DNA from: Verrucomicrobiota bacterium
GTDB lineage: Bacteria > Verrucomicrobiota > Verrucomicrobiia > CAIQCK01
NCBI GenBank assembly: GCA_026397915.1
Contig: JAPLTX010000027.1
Location: 1-64,000, forward strand
Direction of reading: 5' to 3'
Length of the DNA stretch: 64,000 bases
Below the pieces are notes generated by a model. The model was not told the origin of the DNA and made no database searches. It saw only the letters and a list, made by a program, of their open reading frames with translations. A program made the position numbers and the translations under genes. This document shows positions 26,296-36,175 of this stretch, in pieces. Position 1 is the first letter of the stretch. Each line of letters begins with the position of its first letter.

Positions 26296-28104
26296 ATGAA
26301 ACGATTCTTCCTGCTCAGCGCGCTCCTCGGTGCTTTCTGTTTTCAAGCTGCCGCCGACAATGGCACAAACGAGCGTCGCTATGACTTCTACCAGCCGCAG
26401 GTGAAGCACGTCGTCATCCACGAGGGCAAGCTGGCGGAGGGTCACTACGCCTACAACCACATGGCGTCGGTGGAGTGGTTTGACGGGCGGTTTCATGCGG
26501 TGTGGGGCGCGCACGCAGAAACGCATCTGGAGGGCAAGCCGGGCCAGGTCAACGTGTGGGCCACGAGCGCCGACTTCGAGCAATGGAGCGCGCCGCAGAA
26601 GCTCGCGCACACCGAGCCGGGCGCGTTGCCGACCGACCCGCAATGCGTCCAGTGGCAGCCGAACCTGCTCAACTACCGCGACCGCCGGCTTTGGTGCGTC
26701 TGGTCGTTCAACAGCAAGAACCCCGACCTCGACGGTCTCTACCTGAGCACGTTGGAGAAAGGCAGCCTCGACTGGCGTCACCGCCGCATCCAGCGACGGC
26801 AGGATGTCAACGGCAAGCCGTGCGCGATCTTTGCCAGTCAGAACCCGGTGCTCCTCGCATCGGGCCGCGTGCTCGCGCCGGTGACGCTTACGCGGCGCGA
26901 TCCGAAGCACGACGCAGGCGGCGGCCACACGACAGGCGACGTGGTGTTGCGATGGAACGCCTGCTTCTACACTGACGACGACGGTGCGACGTGGCATTGC
27001 TCCAACCCGATCAGCTCAGTGGACGAAGCCGAGGGACAGTGGGAGCCGTTTTTCTACGAGCAGAGCGACGGTCGCATTCGTGCCTTCATGCGCAACTTCA
27101 CCAAGGGCATCCCGCACGGCACGATGTGGCGGCTGACGACCGTCGGCACGGGCGCGGCGAAGGGCACGCCGGTGAATTTCCCGAACGACCCGGTCTATTC
27201 GTTCATGGAGACCGTCAACTGCCGCCCGCAAATCTTCCGGCTCGACGGCGGGCGCTACTGCCTCTTGCAGCAGGACGCGTTCGTGAACCATCGCGACTAC
27301 TCGACGCGGCTGAACGTCGCGCTGCACTTCAGCCGCAGCGGCGCGGGTGATTTCGTGGCCGGGCCGCCCTTGTCGCGGCCGGGCGTCATCAGCGCCTACC
27401 CGCAAGGCGTCGCACACGCCGGCAACATCTATCTCGCCTACACTTCCGGCCCCGGCGACCAGTCGCGCGGCATCGAAGGCGCCATCGTCACGCCCGCGCC
27501 GCGCGCCGACCGCTACTACGTTTGGCCGCGCTCGAAGGAACTCATCAAGATGCAGGACGAGAAGGACGCCGCCGGCAAGAAGAAGGTCATCCGCACCAAC
27601 CCCGACTCGCGCACCGCCCTACCGCGGGTGAAGACCGTGGAGCAACGCAAGACGATCCAGTTCAGCGCGCGCGCCAGCGCTGGCGTGGACATTGACCCGG
27701 TGGATTTCGCCGTCGGCCAATCGCTGGAATTCCGGTTCGAGACGAAAGTGTTGCGGCTCCAGCCCGTCGGCAGGCTGGTCTTCTGCTCACTTGGCGACCG
27801 CATTCCCATCCGGCTCGGCATACCCGCGAACCGCCCCGGCAAGCTCTACGCCTACACACGCAACCAATGGGAACCGGTCTGCGACTTCCCGATGCAGCAA
27901 TGGCACTCGGTGCGCGTCACCGTGCGCGGCGCGGACTTCTCCGTCGCCGTGGACAACCAACCGCCGAAAACGTTCCCGAACCCGATTATGAACCCCACGC
28001 CGCGCCTCTACCTCGGCGACGGCTTCGAAGTGGACTACATCTACAGCCTCTCCGGCTCCGAGTTCCTCGTGGACATCGGCTCGCTGCGGAGCCGAGTCTT
28101 GTAG
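26296..28104 (+). CDS. Secreted BNR/sialidase-superfamily protein with ConA-like tail
   Basis: 602 aa. Signal peptide MKRFFLLSALLGAFCFQAAA. Propeller region ~25-400 with HYAYNHMASVEWFDGRFHAVWG and one clear Asp box TDDDGATW. Residues ~450-600 form a jelly roll (LEFRFETKVLRL, then WHSVRVTVRGADFSVAVDNQ). It is a distant paralogue of the gene at 38842: both start with a YQP-V motif and have the same propeller-plus-ConA layout. Starts 7 bp after the tandem-BNR gene. Confidence 0.72.
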   Translation: MKRFFLLSALLGAFCFQAAADNGTNERRYDFYQPQVKHVVIHEGKLAEGHYAYNHMASVEWFDGRFHAVWGAHAETHLEGKPGQVNVWATSADFEQWSAPQKLAHTEPGALPTDPQCVQWQPNLLNYRDRRLWCVWSFNSKNPDLDGLYLSTLEKGSLDWRHRRIQRRQDVNGKPCAIFASQNPVLLASGRVLAPVTLTRRDPKHDAGGGHTTGDVVLRWNACFYTDDDGATWHCSNPISSVDEAEGQWEPFFYEQSDGRIRAFMRNFTKGIPHGTMWRLTTVGTGAAKGTPVNFPNDPVYSFMETVNCRPQIFRLDGGRYCLLQQDAFVNHRDYSTRLNVALHFSRSGAGDFVAGPPLSRPGVISAYPQGVAHAGNIYLAYTSGPGDQSRGIEGAIVTPAPRADRYYVWPRSKELIKMQDEKDAAGKKKVIRTNPDSRTALPRVKTVEQRKTIQFSARASAGVDIDPVDFAVGQSLEFRFETKVLRLQPVGRLVFCSLGDRIPIRLGIPANRPGKLYAYTRNQWEPVCDFPMQQWHSVRVTVRGADFSVAVDNQPPKTFPNPIMNPTPRLYLGDGFEVDYIYSLSGSEFLVDIGSLRSRVL

Positions 28105-28154
28105 TCCTCACGCTCCTGGTGAGGTATAAGAAGCGGAGCATCTCGCGGAGCGTG

Positions 28155-30104
28155 ATGACTACTATGATCTCGGCTGCTTGCAGGAAACTGGTTGTCTTGT
28201 TGCTTCTGCCGCTCGTTGCGTTCGGCGCCTGCGCGGGAGCAGCCGACTGCGACCGCGGCAAACTCACCCGCGCGCCGTTGAGAGAGCTTCTGTCGGCGGT
28301 GGCCACCAATTCCGCGCTCGCGGAGGTTCGCGCGAAGTTCATCGCCGAGGCGAAGCACGACGCAAGAAAGCCTGTGCTGCGCCGGCCGCACACTCTTGAG
28401 GAGCTTCGGAAGTGGCGCGTGACGCTGAAATACAAGACGCGTCCGCCCCACATGTCGGCGCTTCCCGACAAGGAGTGGGAAATCTTCTGCCTCTCGCAGG
28501 GCGACAACAACGCCGGCGGTCTGCTCAAAGTCGAGTTGCCTCGTCTCGCGGCGGCGGCCACGCTCACGGGCGACGCGAAGCTGTTTGAGCGCGTCTGCGC
28601 ACAGCTCGCCGAACTGGCGACGTGGACTCCGCTGGAGCGGCGCGGCTGGTCGTTGAACAACTCCAAGCCCCGCTACAAAGGCGACGACGGTGCGTGGCTC
28701 GGCACCGGCTGGCTGGTGCGGGCGATTGCGGATACGGTGGACCTGCTCCCGCCCGACAAGATTTCGCCGGACCTGCGCGCGGCGTTGAAATCGCGGATGG
28801 CCGACGAGCTGGCCTTGATGGAGAAGGATTGGGCGACGAAACGGCCGTGGTATGTCCGCAGCCAGGCCGCGCACAGTAACCAGTGGATTCTGCCGAACGA
28901 GGCTCTCGTCCGCGCCTGCCTGTTCCTCGGTGTGGACCGGCATCGCGCGACCTACGAGGGCGGGATTGCGCGCTTGCTCCGGTCCATGGACGTGCAGGGC
29001 ACGGACGGCGAGTTCGTCGAGGGCCTGCGCTATTCCGGCTTGTCGCTGGAGAGCCTCTACTCCATCGCGCGCGCGACGGCGCGGACCGGTGACAACCGTC
29101 TGCTCGCGCATCCGTTCCTGCAAAAGTTCCCGACGTGGCTCGTCCATCATTTCCAGCCCGGCGGATTCCTCATCAACGCGTTTGATTCGCCGGGCAGTTC
29201 GCACGGAAACCTCTCGCGCGACCAGAACCTGCTCGCGACCGCAGCGTTTGTGACCGGCAATCCGCACGCGCTGTGGGGCCTGCGCACGCGCGCCGGTTTT
29301 GGCGAAACGCTCGACGCGATCCTCGCGGCGAACATCCCGGCTTCGCGGGCGAGCGCACCACCGCTCTTCGCGAGCTACACGAAGGCGACGCGGCTGAACT
29401 GGCGCAGCAGTTGGGACGACGACACGGCGACCGGCCTCTGGTTGCGCGGCGGCCACGCGACGGATTTCCACGACCACATGGATCGCGGCCACGTGAACTT
29501 CATCATCGGCCGGCGCGCGTTGCTGATCGAAGCCGGCACGCTCAACTACGCCGTGCCGAACAACGCAACTCACCTGCGCAACGTTGCCGGTCATAATGTC
29601 TTGCAGGTCGGCGACGCCGCTCCTGAGAAGCTCACGCCGGCGTTACTGGTAAACGCTGGCCAAGTCCTCACGATGAAGCGCCGCGCCGCGCCAATAACTG
29701 TTGAGCGAATGGATGACTCCGGTGGTGCGGCTTCCGTGGACGTTTCTGGTTGCTATGAGTCAGTCACCAAATGGAAGCGGCGCGTGGAATGGAACCGAAG
29801 CTCCGTGACCATCGAAGACGAGGTCGAACTGAAGCAGCCCGACATCGTGCAGTTCCGCTGGCACCTCGGCGTGCCGGCCGACGCGCCGAATCGCACCAGC
29901 GCAAGCCAGATTACGGCGGGCGACGTATCGGTCACCTACACCGCAGACCAAACCGTCGCGGGCCGCATTGAATCCATGCCCGACGCGACGCTCGCGCCCA
30001 AAGAGATCACACAGCACGCGTGCGTCGTGCTGCGCACCGACCAGCCAGTTCAGCGGTTGAAACTGAAGACACAGGTGAAGCTCATCAACGCCGCGTCCAA
30101 ATGA
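28155..30104 (+). CDS. Secreted heparinase II/III-family polysaccharide lyase
   Basis: 649 aa from the ATG giving MTTMISAAC; the longer frame overlaps the preceding gene. Signal peptide ends around GACAGAAD. The alpha/alpha toroid with HSNQWILPNEALVRACLFLG spans ~residues 30-380; the beta-sandwich domain has DHMDRGHVNFIIGRRALLIE, the heparinase family DH..xGHVN/S signature, at ~450. Lyases of this type beta-eliminate uronic acid-containing glycans. The TGA overlaps the next start (ATGA), coupling it to the giant PD40-HEAT protein. Confidence 0.8.
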   Translation: MTTMISAACRKLVVLLLLPLVAFGACAGAADCDRGKLTRAPLRELLSAVATNSALAEVRAKFIAEAKHDARKPVLRRPHTLEELRKWRVTLKYKTRPPHMSALPDKEWEIFCLSQGDNNAGGLLKVELPRLAAAATLTGDAKLFERVCAQLAELATWTPLERRGWSLNNSKPRYKGDDGAWLGTGWLVRAIADTVDLLPPDKISPDLRAALKSRMADELALMEKDWATKRPWYVRSQAAHSNQWILPNEALVRACLFLGVDRHRATYEGGIARLLRSMDVQGTDGEFVEGLRYSGLSLESLYSIARATARTGDNRLLAHPFLQKFPTWLVHHFQPGGFLINAFDSPGSSHGNLSRDQNLLATAAFVTGNPHALWGLRTRAGFGETLDAILAANIPASRASAPPLFASYTKATRLNWRSSWDDDTATGLWLRGGHATDFHDHMDRGHVNFIIGRRALLIEAGTLNYAVPNNATHLRNVAGHNVLQVGDAAPEKLTPALLVNAGQVLTMKRRAAPITVERMDDSGGAASVDVSGCYESVTKWKRRVEWNRSSVTIEDEVELKQPDIVQFRWHLGVPADAPNRTSASQITAGDVSVTYTADQTVAGRIESMPDATLAPKEITQHACVVLRTDQPVQRLKLKTQVKLINAASK

Positions 30105-33100
30105 TTGGTAAGGGTTTTGCGCTTGCACGATATACAGTGACGGCGACAATGCCGGCGATGTTCAGGCGAGCCATGTTCAAAGCATCTGTCGTGCTCGTTG
30201 CGTTGTTGTCGTGCGCAGGCAACGGCTCGGCGGAGGAGCGGCTGCCGGGGATTGTGTTTGTGTCGGATGACATTTTGGGGCCGCATCACTTGTGGGAGGG
30301 TCGGCCGGGGACGGCGCACTGGAAAGAGGGTTATATCTACCACCGCGCGACTTCCTCGCATCCGTTGGAACGGACGACGACGCCTTCGCGGCCCGGGCGC
30401 AACCTCTACACGCTCATTCCGGCGCGGCCGGACGGCACGCTGCGGCGCATCACGCATCTGACCGAAGGCGAGGTCTTCGATCCGGAACCCTCCTACGACG
30501 GCCGCAAGATACTGTTCAGCATGCGCCGCGACGGCGAGGATTGGTTCCATCTCTACGAGATCGGCGCCGACGGCATGAACCTCGTGCAGTTGACCGACGG
30601 GCCGTTCAACGACGTTTCGGGCGTGTATCTACCGGACGGACGGATCGTCTTCGTCAGCGACCGCAACGGCTACCTAGAGGAATATCACGAGGAGCGGACG
30701 GAGACGCTTTGGATCATGGAGGCCAACGGGAAGGGGATGCAGCAACTCACGTTCAATCCCGGCACGGTGTTCGATCCCACGGTGCTGCAGGACGGCCGGA
30801 TTCTGTTCACGCTGTGGGACACGTTTCATCTGAACATTCCGCCGCTCGACAAGCACGAGAACTACCTGATGACCATCCGCCCCGACGGCACCGATGAGAG
30901 CCATTTCTTCGGCATCGGCGGGTATCGGTTCTACAACCGCGAGCGGCACTCCGGGTTGTCCTACACGCAGGCGGGCGAGATGCCCGACGGGACGCTGCTG
31001 GTGCTGTCGGAATTGGGGCCGTGCATCCTAGATGTGCGGCGAGGACTCACTCCGGCGGCGGCGCTCTCGCCAGTGTTCCCGTGCGCGACCACGATTCAAC
31101 TCGGTGGCGCGACCCATCGCGTCCATCTCTCGCCGGCGGGATCAAGAACCACGCCGTATCCGCTACCCGACGGGCGGTTCCTGTTTTCGGCGACGCAGCC
31201 GGGCGCGCGCGATCTGGGCATCTATGTGGCCGACCCGAAAACGCGCGAGGTCCAACTGGTGTTCAATCGGCCCAACTCCGTTGAGTTCGATGCGCGCCCC
31301 ATTCTTCTGGAGCGCCCGCGGCCGGCGACGCTCGCGCCCAAAGGGCCGTTCGCCAGCGCGGCGAAAAACTCCGCGCTCGTGCAGGTCACGGGCCGTTGCC
31401 GCATGGCGATCTTCAATGCCCGTCGCTCCGATAATCCACACGTCGCGGCAGTGCTGGGCAAGGTTCGTTACTACCGTGTGATCGAAGCGCTGCCGACTGC
31501 TGTGACTTCTGCGAGCCACACGAGTCTCGCGACGCGCACACTGGGCGTCGTGCCCGTGCTGCCGGATGGCTCGGCATACTTCGAAGCGCCGGCGGACACG
31601 GGCTTGTTCGTGGAGCCGTTGGACGCGGCCCAGCGGCGGATTGCGTTCGATTGGAACTACCCGGTCACGTCGGTGCCGGTCGGCTCGCAGCAGAGCGTGA
31701 TCGAGATGTCCTATGTCACCTCTCGCCCCGGCGAGACGAAGACGTGCCAGGGCTGCCACGCGCCGCAGGATGAAGCGCCTGCGCACGCGGTGTCGCTCTC
31801 CCCTGTCGCCCGCGATCCCGTCCAGATCGAACGCGACGTCACCGACATCCTTTATCGGCGCAACGAACCGGAGGAGTATCGCTGTCAGGCGCGCGTGGGC
31901 GAGGATGCGACCTGCCGCCCGTGGCTGCACAGCCCGGACGCGGAGTTGCGGCGGCTGGGTTGCGAAGCGTTGATGGCGATGGAGGATGGCGCGCGACAGG
32001 ATGCTGGCGCCATTGCCCGGTTGCTCGCGGACGAAGCGGTCGAGGTGCGTCGCGCCGCCGCGCTGGCCCTGACCCGCCTCGGCACACCGGACACGGCGCC
32101 CGCGCTCTGCAAGGCACTCAACGGTGCGGACTGGCAGGTCCGATTTCATGCGATGACCGCGTTGGAGACGATCACTGCTTGTGTGCCGCCACCGGGGTCG
32201 TCGCTGGATGTTAGCGCGAAGTTCTATGCGAAGTTGCTTGCCGACGTCGGCGGTGCGCAGGGGCTGGCAAGGCTGATTGGCAAAGGCCCGGTCGCGCTGT
32301 GCGACCATGGGCAGTCGTCGGGCGGTGACTTGCAAGGCCGCTGGCTCGAAGCGGTCGGTCGCTTGGGAACAGCCGCGCCGGATTCCGCACGACAGGTCGT
32401 GCGCGCGGCGTTGCAGGTTCCATTGCCGCCGCCGGTAAACTTCGAGCCGGTGGAGGGCAAGCGGCATGACATGACGGGGCGTCCACCGCCATTGGGCGCA
32501 ATCCGCGCGGCGGGCTGGCTTCACGACGGGGCGTCGGTGCCGTTGTTGGTTCCCTGGTTGTCGCGGCCGGAGTTTCAAGACCATGCGTTTGAAGCGGCAC
32601 TCGCTTTGGGGCGGGTTGGGACGCCGCAGGGCGTCGAAGCGTTGTGGCGGATGGTCCATGAGATGGTTCCCAAACGGCCCAGCTACTTGTCGCGCTACTT
32701 CCAGCACGGGCCGCGGCCCGAGGAATACGCATGGTTGCACGGTCTCATCCTGGCCGGCGCGAAACCCGCGCTGAAGGACGTGCCGATGCTGATCGGCCTG
32801 TTGCCCGGCACGTTTCTGGAAAAGCCCCGCTATGAAGACCGACTCCGGCCCGAGTCGCAACGCGTGCTGCTGGTTCGTCTCCTGTTGGAGAAAGCGGGAC
32901 TGCGGCGGCAGGCGGTTGCGTTGCTCGCTGGCGTGCTGCGCGGTGATGCCGCGTCGGAGCAGGATCCGCTCTACGTGAAGCTGCGCGAAGGCATCAATCT
33001 GGAACGTCCTTTTAGCGAACATGGCCATCCGTTTCCAGTGGTGAAGCGGATTGAACCGGAGCAGGCGCTCTGGCTTTTGGGCTGCCTCGCCGTTGAGCCA

Positions 33101-34372
33101 TCGGAAGTGCCCGACGAGTTGGTTGCGCCCTATCTCGCCAGCAAGAACTGGCGGGAGCGGATAGACACGGCCGTGCTCCTGCACCGGCTTGGTTTCGGTT
33201 CCAAGGCCACCGCCGTGCTCCGCGAGGAAGCCACCAAACCCTACGACTTCAAGGAGATCACGTCTATCGGCAAGGGCCGGTTCGATACGAACTTTCGCGA
33301 CAAGTGCTACCTCGTCATGGCGCTGGCCCGGCACGCCGGGGATGTGGCGCAGTTGCGGACATTCGCCGACCCAAAGACGCGCTACCGTGACGTGCGCTAC
33401 GGCCTGGCAGTGGGACTCGGAACCCGCGGCAAGACCGACGGGATTGACCTGCTGGTCGAGATCGCCACTCGCGACCCGATCTCCGTGGTGCGACGGCAGG
33501 CGTTAGAATCGCTCCGCTTCATTCAGCAATCCCAACGCATCGCCGGCCACCGCGTGCCAGAGATCACGCTGCCCCCGCCGATGCCCTACGAAGCATGGTA
33601 TCCCCCGCGCGGTTTGAAGTGGCCGGGGCCGGTTGTGGAAACGCGGCCGGATCGTGCATCGCCGGAAGCGCCGAGTCTCGTGTCGCTCGAACGCGACATC
33701 GCCGAAGGTCTCAAGAAGGATCACTATCGCAACTTGAACAATGGAAACAACCAAGCACCCGGCGCCACACGGATGATGGTTACTGGCATTCATTCGTTGG
33801 ACCGTGCAGTCGCTGCATTATCTGCGCTCTATCCCGACGCCGCGGCACCGACGTTGCAGCGCCTGCTGGACTCACCCTACCCGTTCGCCAATTACCTCGC
33901 CTTGCGGGAACTGCTTTCGGGCAAACACACCGAGTTGAACGATCTGCTGCTCAAGAAGCTGGATGTCTACGCGAAAAACGCCGATACGGTCGGCTTCTAC
34001 TGGACGTGCGAGGCCATTGCGCAGCGTCACGTGGCCGATGCGATTCCGGTGCTGGCGCGATATGCCCAAGTGGAAAATTTTTCCGGCATGCACGGCCCGT
34101 TGGGAATGGGGCTGGGTTACCCGGCGGCTAAAGCCATCGCTCGCCTCGCCCAAAACATCGAGCATCCCGAAGTGCGTCGTCTGCTGGCCAGCGACAACAT
34201 CTGGCTCCGCGCCGCAACTCTGGCCGGCCTGACCGAAGCCCGCGCGCCGGGCATCGAGACCCTGCTCGCCCGCGTGCTCGACGAGCATCCGCCGACGCTC
34301 GTGGCGGACCAAGCGGCCGTGGGCTTGCGGACCTTGCGCGCATCGCGCCAAACTGCGTTGTTGCCGCGGTGA
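30101..34372 (+). CDS. Large exported PD40-propeller / CXXCH / HEAT-repeat protein
   Basis: 1423 aa if started at the ATG overlapping the heparinase stop; an internal ATG (30173) giving MFKASVVLVALLSCAG would provide a cleaner signal peptide. Residues ~40-430 are TolB/PD40-type blades (FVSDRNGYLEEYHEER, DGRKILFSMRRDGEDW, DGRILFTLWDTF). A CXXCH heme-binding site, CQGCH, lies at ~549-553. From ~600 onward are HEAT-type helical repeats (EVRRAAALALTRLGT, WRERIDTAVLLHRLGFG and others). This combination resembles HZS-alpha-like PD40/cytochrome proteins of Planctomycetes and Verrucomicrobia. It may be a periplasmic electron-transfer or sensor scaffold. Role in the glycan cluster unknown. Confidence 0.65.
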   Translation: MIGKGFALARYTVTATMPAMFRRAMFKASVVLVALLSCAGNGSAEERLPGIVFVSDDILGPHHLWEGRPGTAHWKEGYIYHRATSSHPLERTTTPSRPGRNLYTLIPARPDGTLRRITHLTEGEVFDPEPSYDGRKILFSMRRDGEDWFHLYEIGADGMNLVQLTDGPFNDVSGVYLPDGRIVFVSDRNGYLEEYHEERTETLWIMEANGKGMQQLTFNPGTVFDPTVLQDGRILFTLWDTFHLNIPPLDKHENYLMTIRPDGTDESHFFGIGGYRFYNRERHSGLSYTQAGEMPDGTLLVLSELGPCILDVRRGLTPAAALSPVFPCATTIQLGGATHRVHLSPAGSRTTPYPLPDGRFLFSATQPGARDLGIYVADPKTREVQLVFNRPNSVEFDARPILLERPRPATLAPKGPFASAAKNSALVQVTGRCRMAIFNARRSDNPHVAAVLGKVRYYRVIEALPTAVTSASHTSLATRTLGVVPVLPDGSAYFEAPADTGLFVEPLDAAQRRIAFDWNYPVTSVPVGSQQSVIEMSYVTSRPGETKTCQGCHAPQDEAPAHAVSLSPVARDPVQIERDVTDILYRRNEPEEYRCQARVGEDATCRPWLHSPDAELRRLGCEALMAMEDGARQDAGAIARLLADEAVEVRRAAALALTRLGTPDTAPALCKALNGADWQVRFHAMTALETITACVPPPGSSLDVSAKFYAKLLADVGGAQGLARLIGKGPVALCDHGQSSGGDLQGRWLEAVGRLGTAAPDSARQVVRAALQVPLPPPVNFEPVEGKRHDMTGRPPPLGAIRAAGWLHDGASVPLLVPWLSRPEFQDHAFEAALALGRVGTPQGVEALWRMVHEMVPKRPSYLSRYFQHGPRPEEYAWLHGLILAGAKPALKDVPMLIGLLPGTFLEKPRYEDRLRPESQRVLLVRLLLEKAGLRRQAVALLAGVLRGDAASEQDPLYVKLREGINLERPFSEHGHPFPVVKRIEPEQALWLLGCLAVEPSEVPDELVAPYLASKNWRERIDTAVLLHRLGFGSKATAVLREEATKPYDFKEITSIGKGRFDTNFRDKCYLVMALARHAGDVAQLRTFADPKTRYRDVRYGLAVGLGTRGKTDGIDLLVEIATRDPISVVRRQALESLRFIQQSQRIAGHRVPEITLPPPMPYEAWYPPRGLKWPGPVVETRPDRASPEAPSLVSLERDIAEGLKKDHYRNLNNGNNQAPGATRMMVTGIHSLDRAVAALSALYPDAAAPTLQRLLDSPYPFANYLALRELLSGKHTELNDLLLKKLDVYAKNADTVGFYWTCEAIAQRHVADAIPVLARYAQVENFSGMHGPLGMGLGYPAAKAIARLAQNIEHPEVRRLLASDNIWLRAATLAGLTEARAPGIETLLARVLDEHPPTLVADQAAVGLRTLRASRQTALLPR

Positions 34373-36012
34373 CCGTCACGGAGAACACAAAGATGATGAT
34401 GTCAATATCACGACGAAGTTTCTGTCGGCTTGTGGCAGCGGTTGGGATGGTCCTGTTGCAGGCTGGCGCTGCCAGCAAAGCGGCGGAGTTCGACGAAGCG
34501 GCAGGGATGACGTTGTTCGCGTTTGATTCGGCGGCGATTCCTTTTTCGCAAAACCTCCGGCTGGAGATGCGGTCGCCCACGCGGCATCCGGCCAACCCGG
34601 TGTTGCAGCGCGGCAAGCCGGGCACGCCGGATGCCTTCGGAGTGCAGTTCTATGGATCGGTCATTCGCGAGGGCGGCAGGTTCCGCATGTGGTATGTCGC
34701 TTTTGACGATGACACCGCGAACAAGGTGGCCTCGGCACGGTGGCGCGCGGCTTATGCCGAGAGCCGGGACGGTTTGCACTGGACCAAACCTAATCTCGGC
34801 CTCGTCGAGTATCGCGGGAACAAGAACAATAACCTCATCCTCACCAATCCCGCGCCGCTGGGCTTCGTCAATCTGAAGGTGCTGGCCGATCCAGACGATC
34901 CAAACCCAGAGCGCCGCTACAAGATTTCCACGCACGTCTATTTCCGCCACAACACGCGGCTCGGCTCGCTGGCGCCGTTTGCGAGCACGGATGGTTTGCG
35001 ATGGACACTGCTCACCGCGGCAAAGCCCGTGAAGGCGGAGCTGCGCAAGAAAGACCTCGTGCTGCCCGCTGTTCACTTCGAGCCGTGCGGCGGCCTGTAT
35101 AAATGGAATGGGATGTTTTACGCCTGCGGCCAGAACGGCATGAACGCTACGCGCCCGTATCACGGTCGTGTGGTGCGCATGTATCGTTCGCCGGACTTTG
35201 TGAACTGGTCGCACACCAGCAGCATTGGCTTTGTTCGCACCGCGCAGCACACGCTGCTCGGTTCCGGACGGAGTCTCGAGGGCGAACAGGCGCATGAAGG
35301 CGTGAGCGTCTGGAACCGCGGCAACGTGTTGCTCGGTCTGTATGGCCGCTGGCACGGAGCCAAGGAGTGGAAGGACATCACGATTGATCTCGGATTCGTC
35401 GTCAGCAACGACGGTATCAACTTCCGCGAGCCGGCGCACGAGTGGACGTTCCTCAAGCGCGGCGAAGACGGCGCGTGGGACCAGGGCGGCCTCTTGCAAG
35501 GTCAGGGCTTCGAGAACATCGGCAACGAAACCTTCATCTACTATGGCGCATGGGACCCGAGGCAGCATGGAAAGAAGCCCGAACGCGGCGGTGTCGGCAT
35601 CGCCACGCTCCCGCGCGACCGTTTCGGCGACCTCGTGGTGGAAGAGGCTGGCAAAGGCCCGGGTGCTTACCAACTTCCCGTCATCCAGAGTGAGTTCGTC
35701 ACCGCGGCCGTTCCGACAAAGGCCGGCGTCGCCCACCGATTCTATCTGAATGCCGACGGACTCAGCGCGCAGGCAAACCTGAAGATCGAACTGCTGGACA
35801 ACCACGAGCGTCCGTTGCCCGGCTTCTCCGGCAAAGCCGCCGCCATCGTCCGTCAAAGCGGTTTCCACACGCCGATCTCGTGGAACAGGCAAGAAGCCAT
35901 CGCCGGCCTGCCGGACCGTATCCGCCTCAAAGTGACGTTTGAGGGCGAACAAAAGACGAAGATTCGTTTTAGCGCTCTCTACGTGCAGCCCGCTGGGGCC
36001 ATGCAACAATGA
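34369..36012 (+). CDS. Exported GH32/43-like five-bladed propeller protein (probable Tat substrate)
   Basis: 547 aa with a GTG overlapping the preceding stop (GTGA); the internal ATG at 34393 giving MMMSISRRSFCRL is equally likely. SRRSFCR is a twin-arginine signal. The core (FRMWYVAFDDDT, YAESRDGLHWTKP, GLVEYRGNKNNN, LYKWNGMFYACGQ, FENIGNETFIYYGAWD) matches the GH32/43/68 furanosidase-like propellers of unknown specificity. Catalytic acids are not assigned by eye. The C-terminal ~120 residues are a beta-sandwich. Confidence 0.68.
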   Translation: MTVTENTKMMMSISRRSFCRLVAAVGMVLLQAGAASKAAEFDEAAGMTLFAFDSAAIPFSQNLRLEMRSPTRHPANPVLQRGKPGTPDAFGVQFYGSVIREGGRFRMWYVAFDDDTANKVASARWRAAYAESRDGLHWTKPNLGLVEYRGNKNNNLILTNPAPLGFVNLKVLADPDDPNPERRYKISTHVYFRHNTRLGSLAPFASTDGLRWTLLTAAKPVKAELRKKDLVLPAVHFEPCGGLYKWNGMFYACGQNGMNATRPYHGRVVRMYRSPDFVNWSHTSSIGFVRTAQHTLLGSGRSLEGEQAHEGVSVWNRGNVLLGLYGRWHGAKEWKDITIDLGFVVSNDGINFREPAHEWTFLKRGEDGAWDQGGLLQGQGFENIGNETFIYYGAWDPRQHGKKPERGGVGIATLPRDRFGDLVVEEAGKGPGAYQLPVIQSEFVTAAVPTKAGVAHRFYLNADGLSAQANLKIELLDNHERPLPGFSGKAAAIVRQSGFHTPISWNRQEAIAGLPDRIRLKVTFEGEQKTKIRFSALYVQPAGAMQQ

Positions 36013-36175
36013 TACGAGAAACTGTTTCCCGCCTTTGAAAACAGCGCCGCCCGCGCCTCGAAGTCCAACACCGAAGCTCTCCGGCGGGATTCTGGCGGCG
36101 CACCGCATTGCGAGCGATCGTGTCGCCCATTATTCTCTTTACGTTCCCTGCCATGACTGGGCACCGTTCCTCGCC

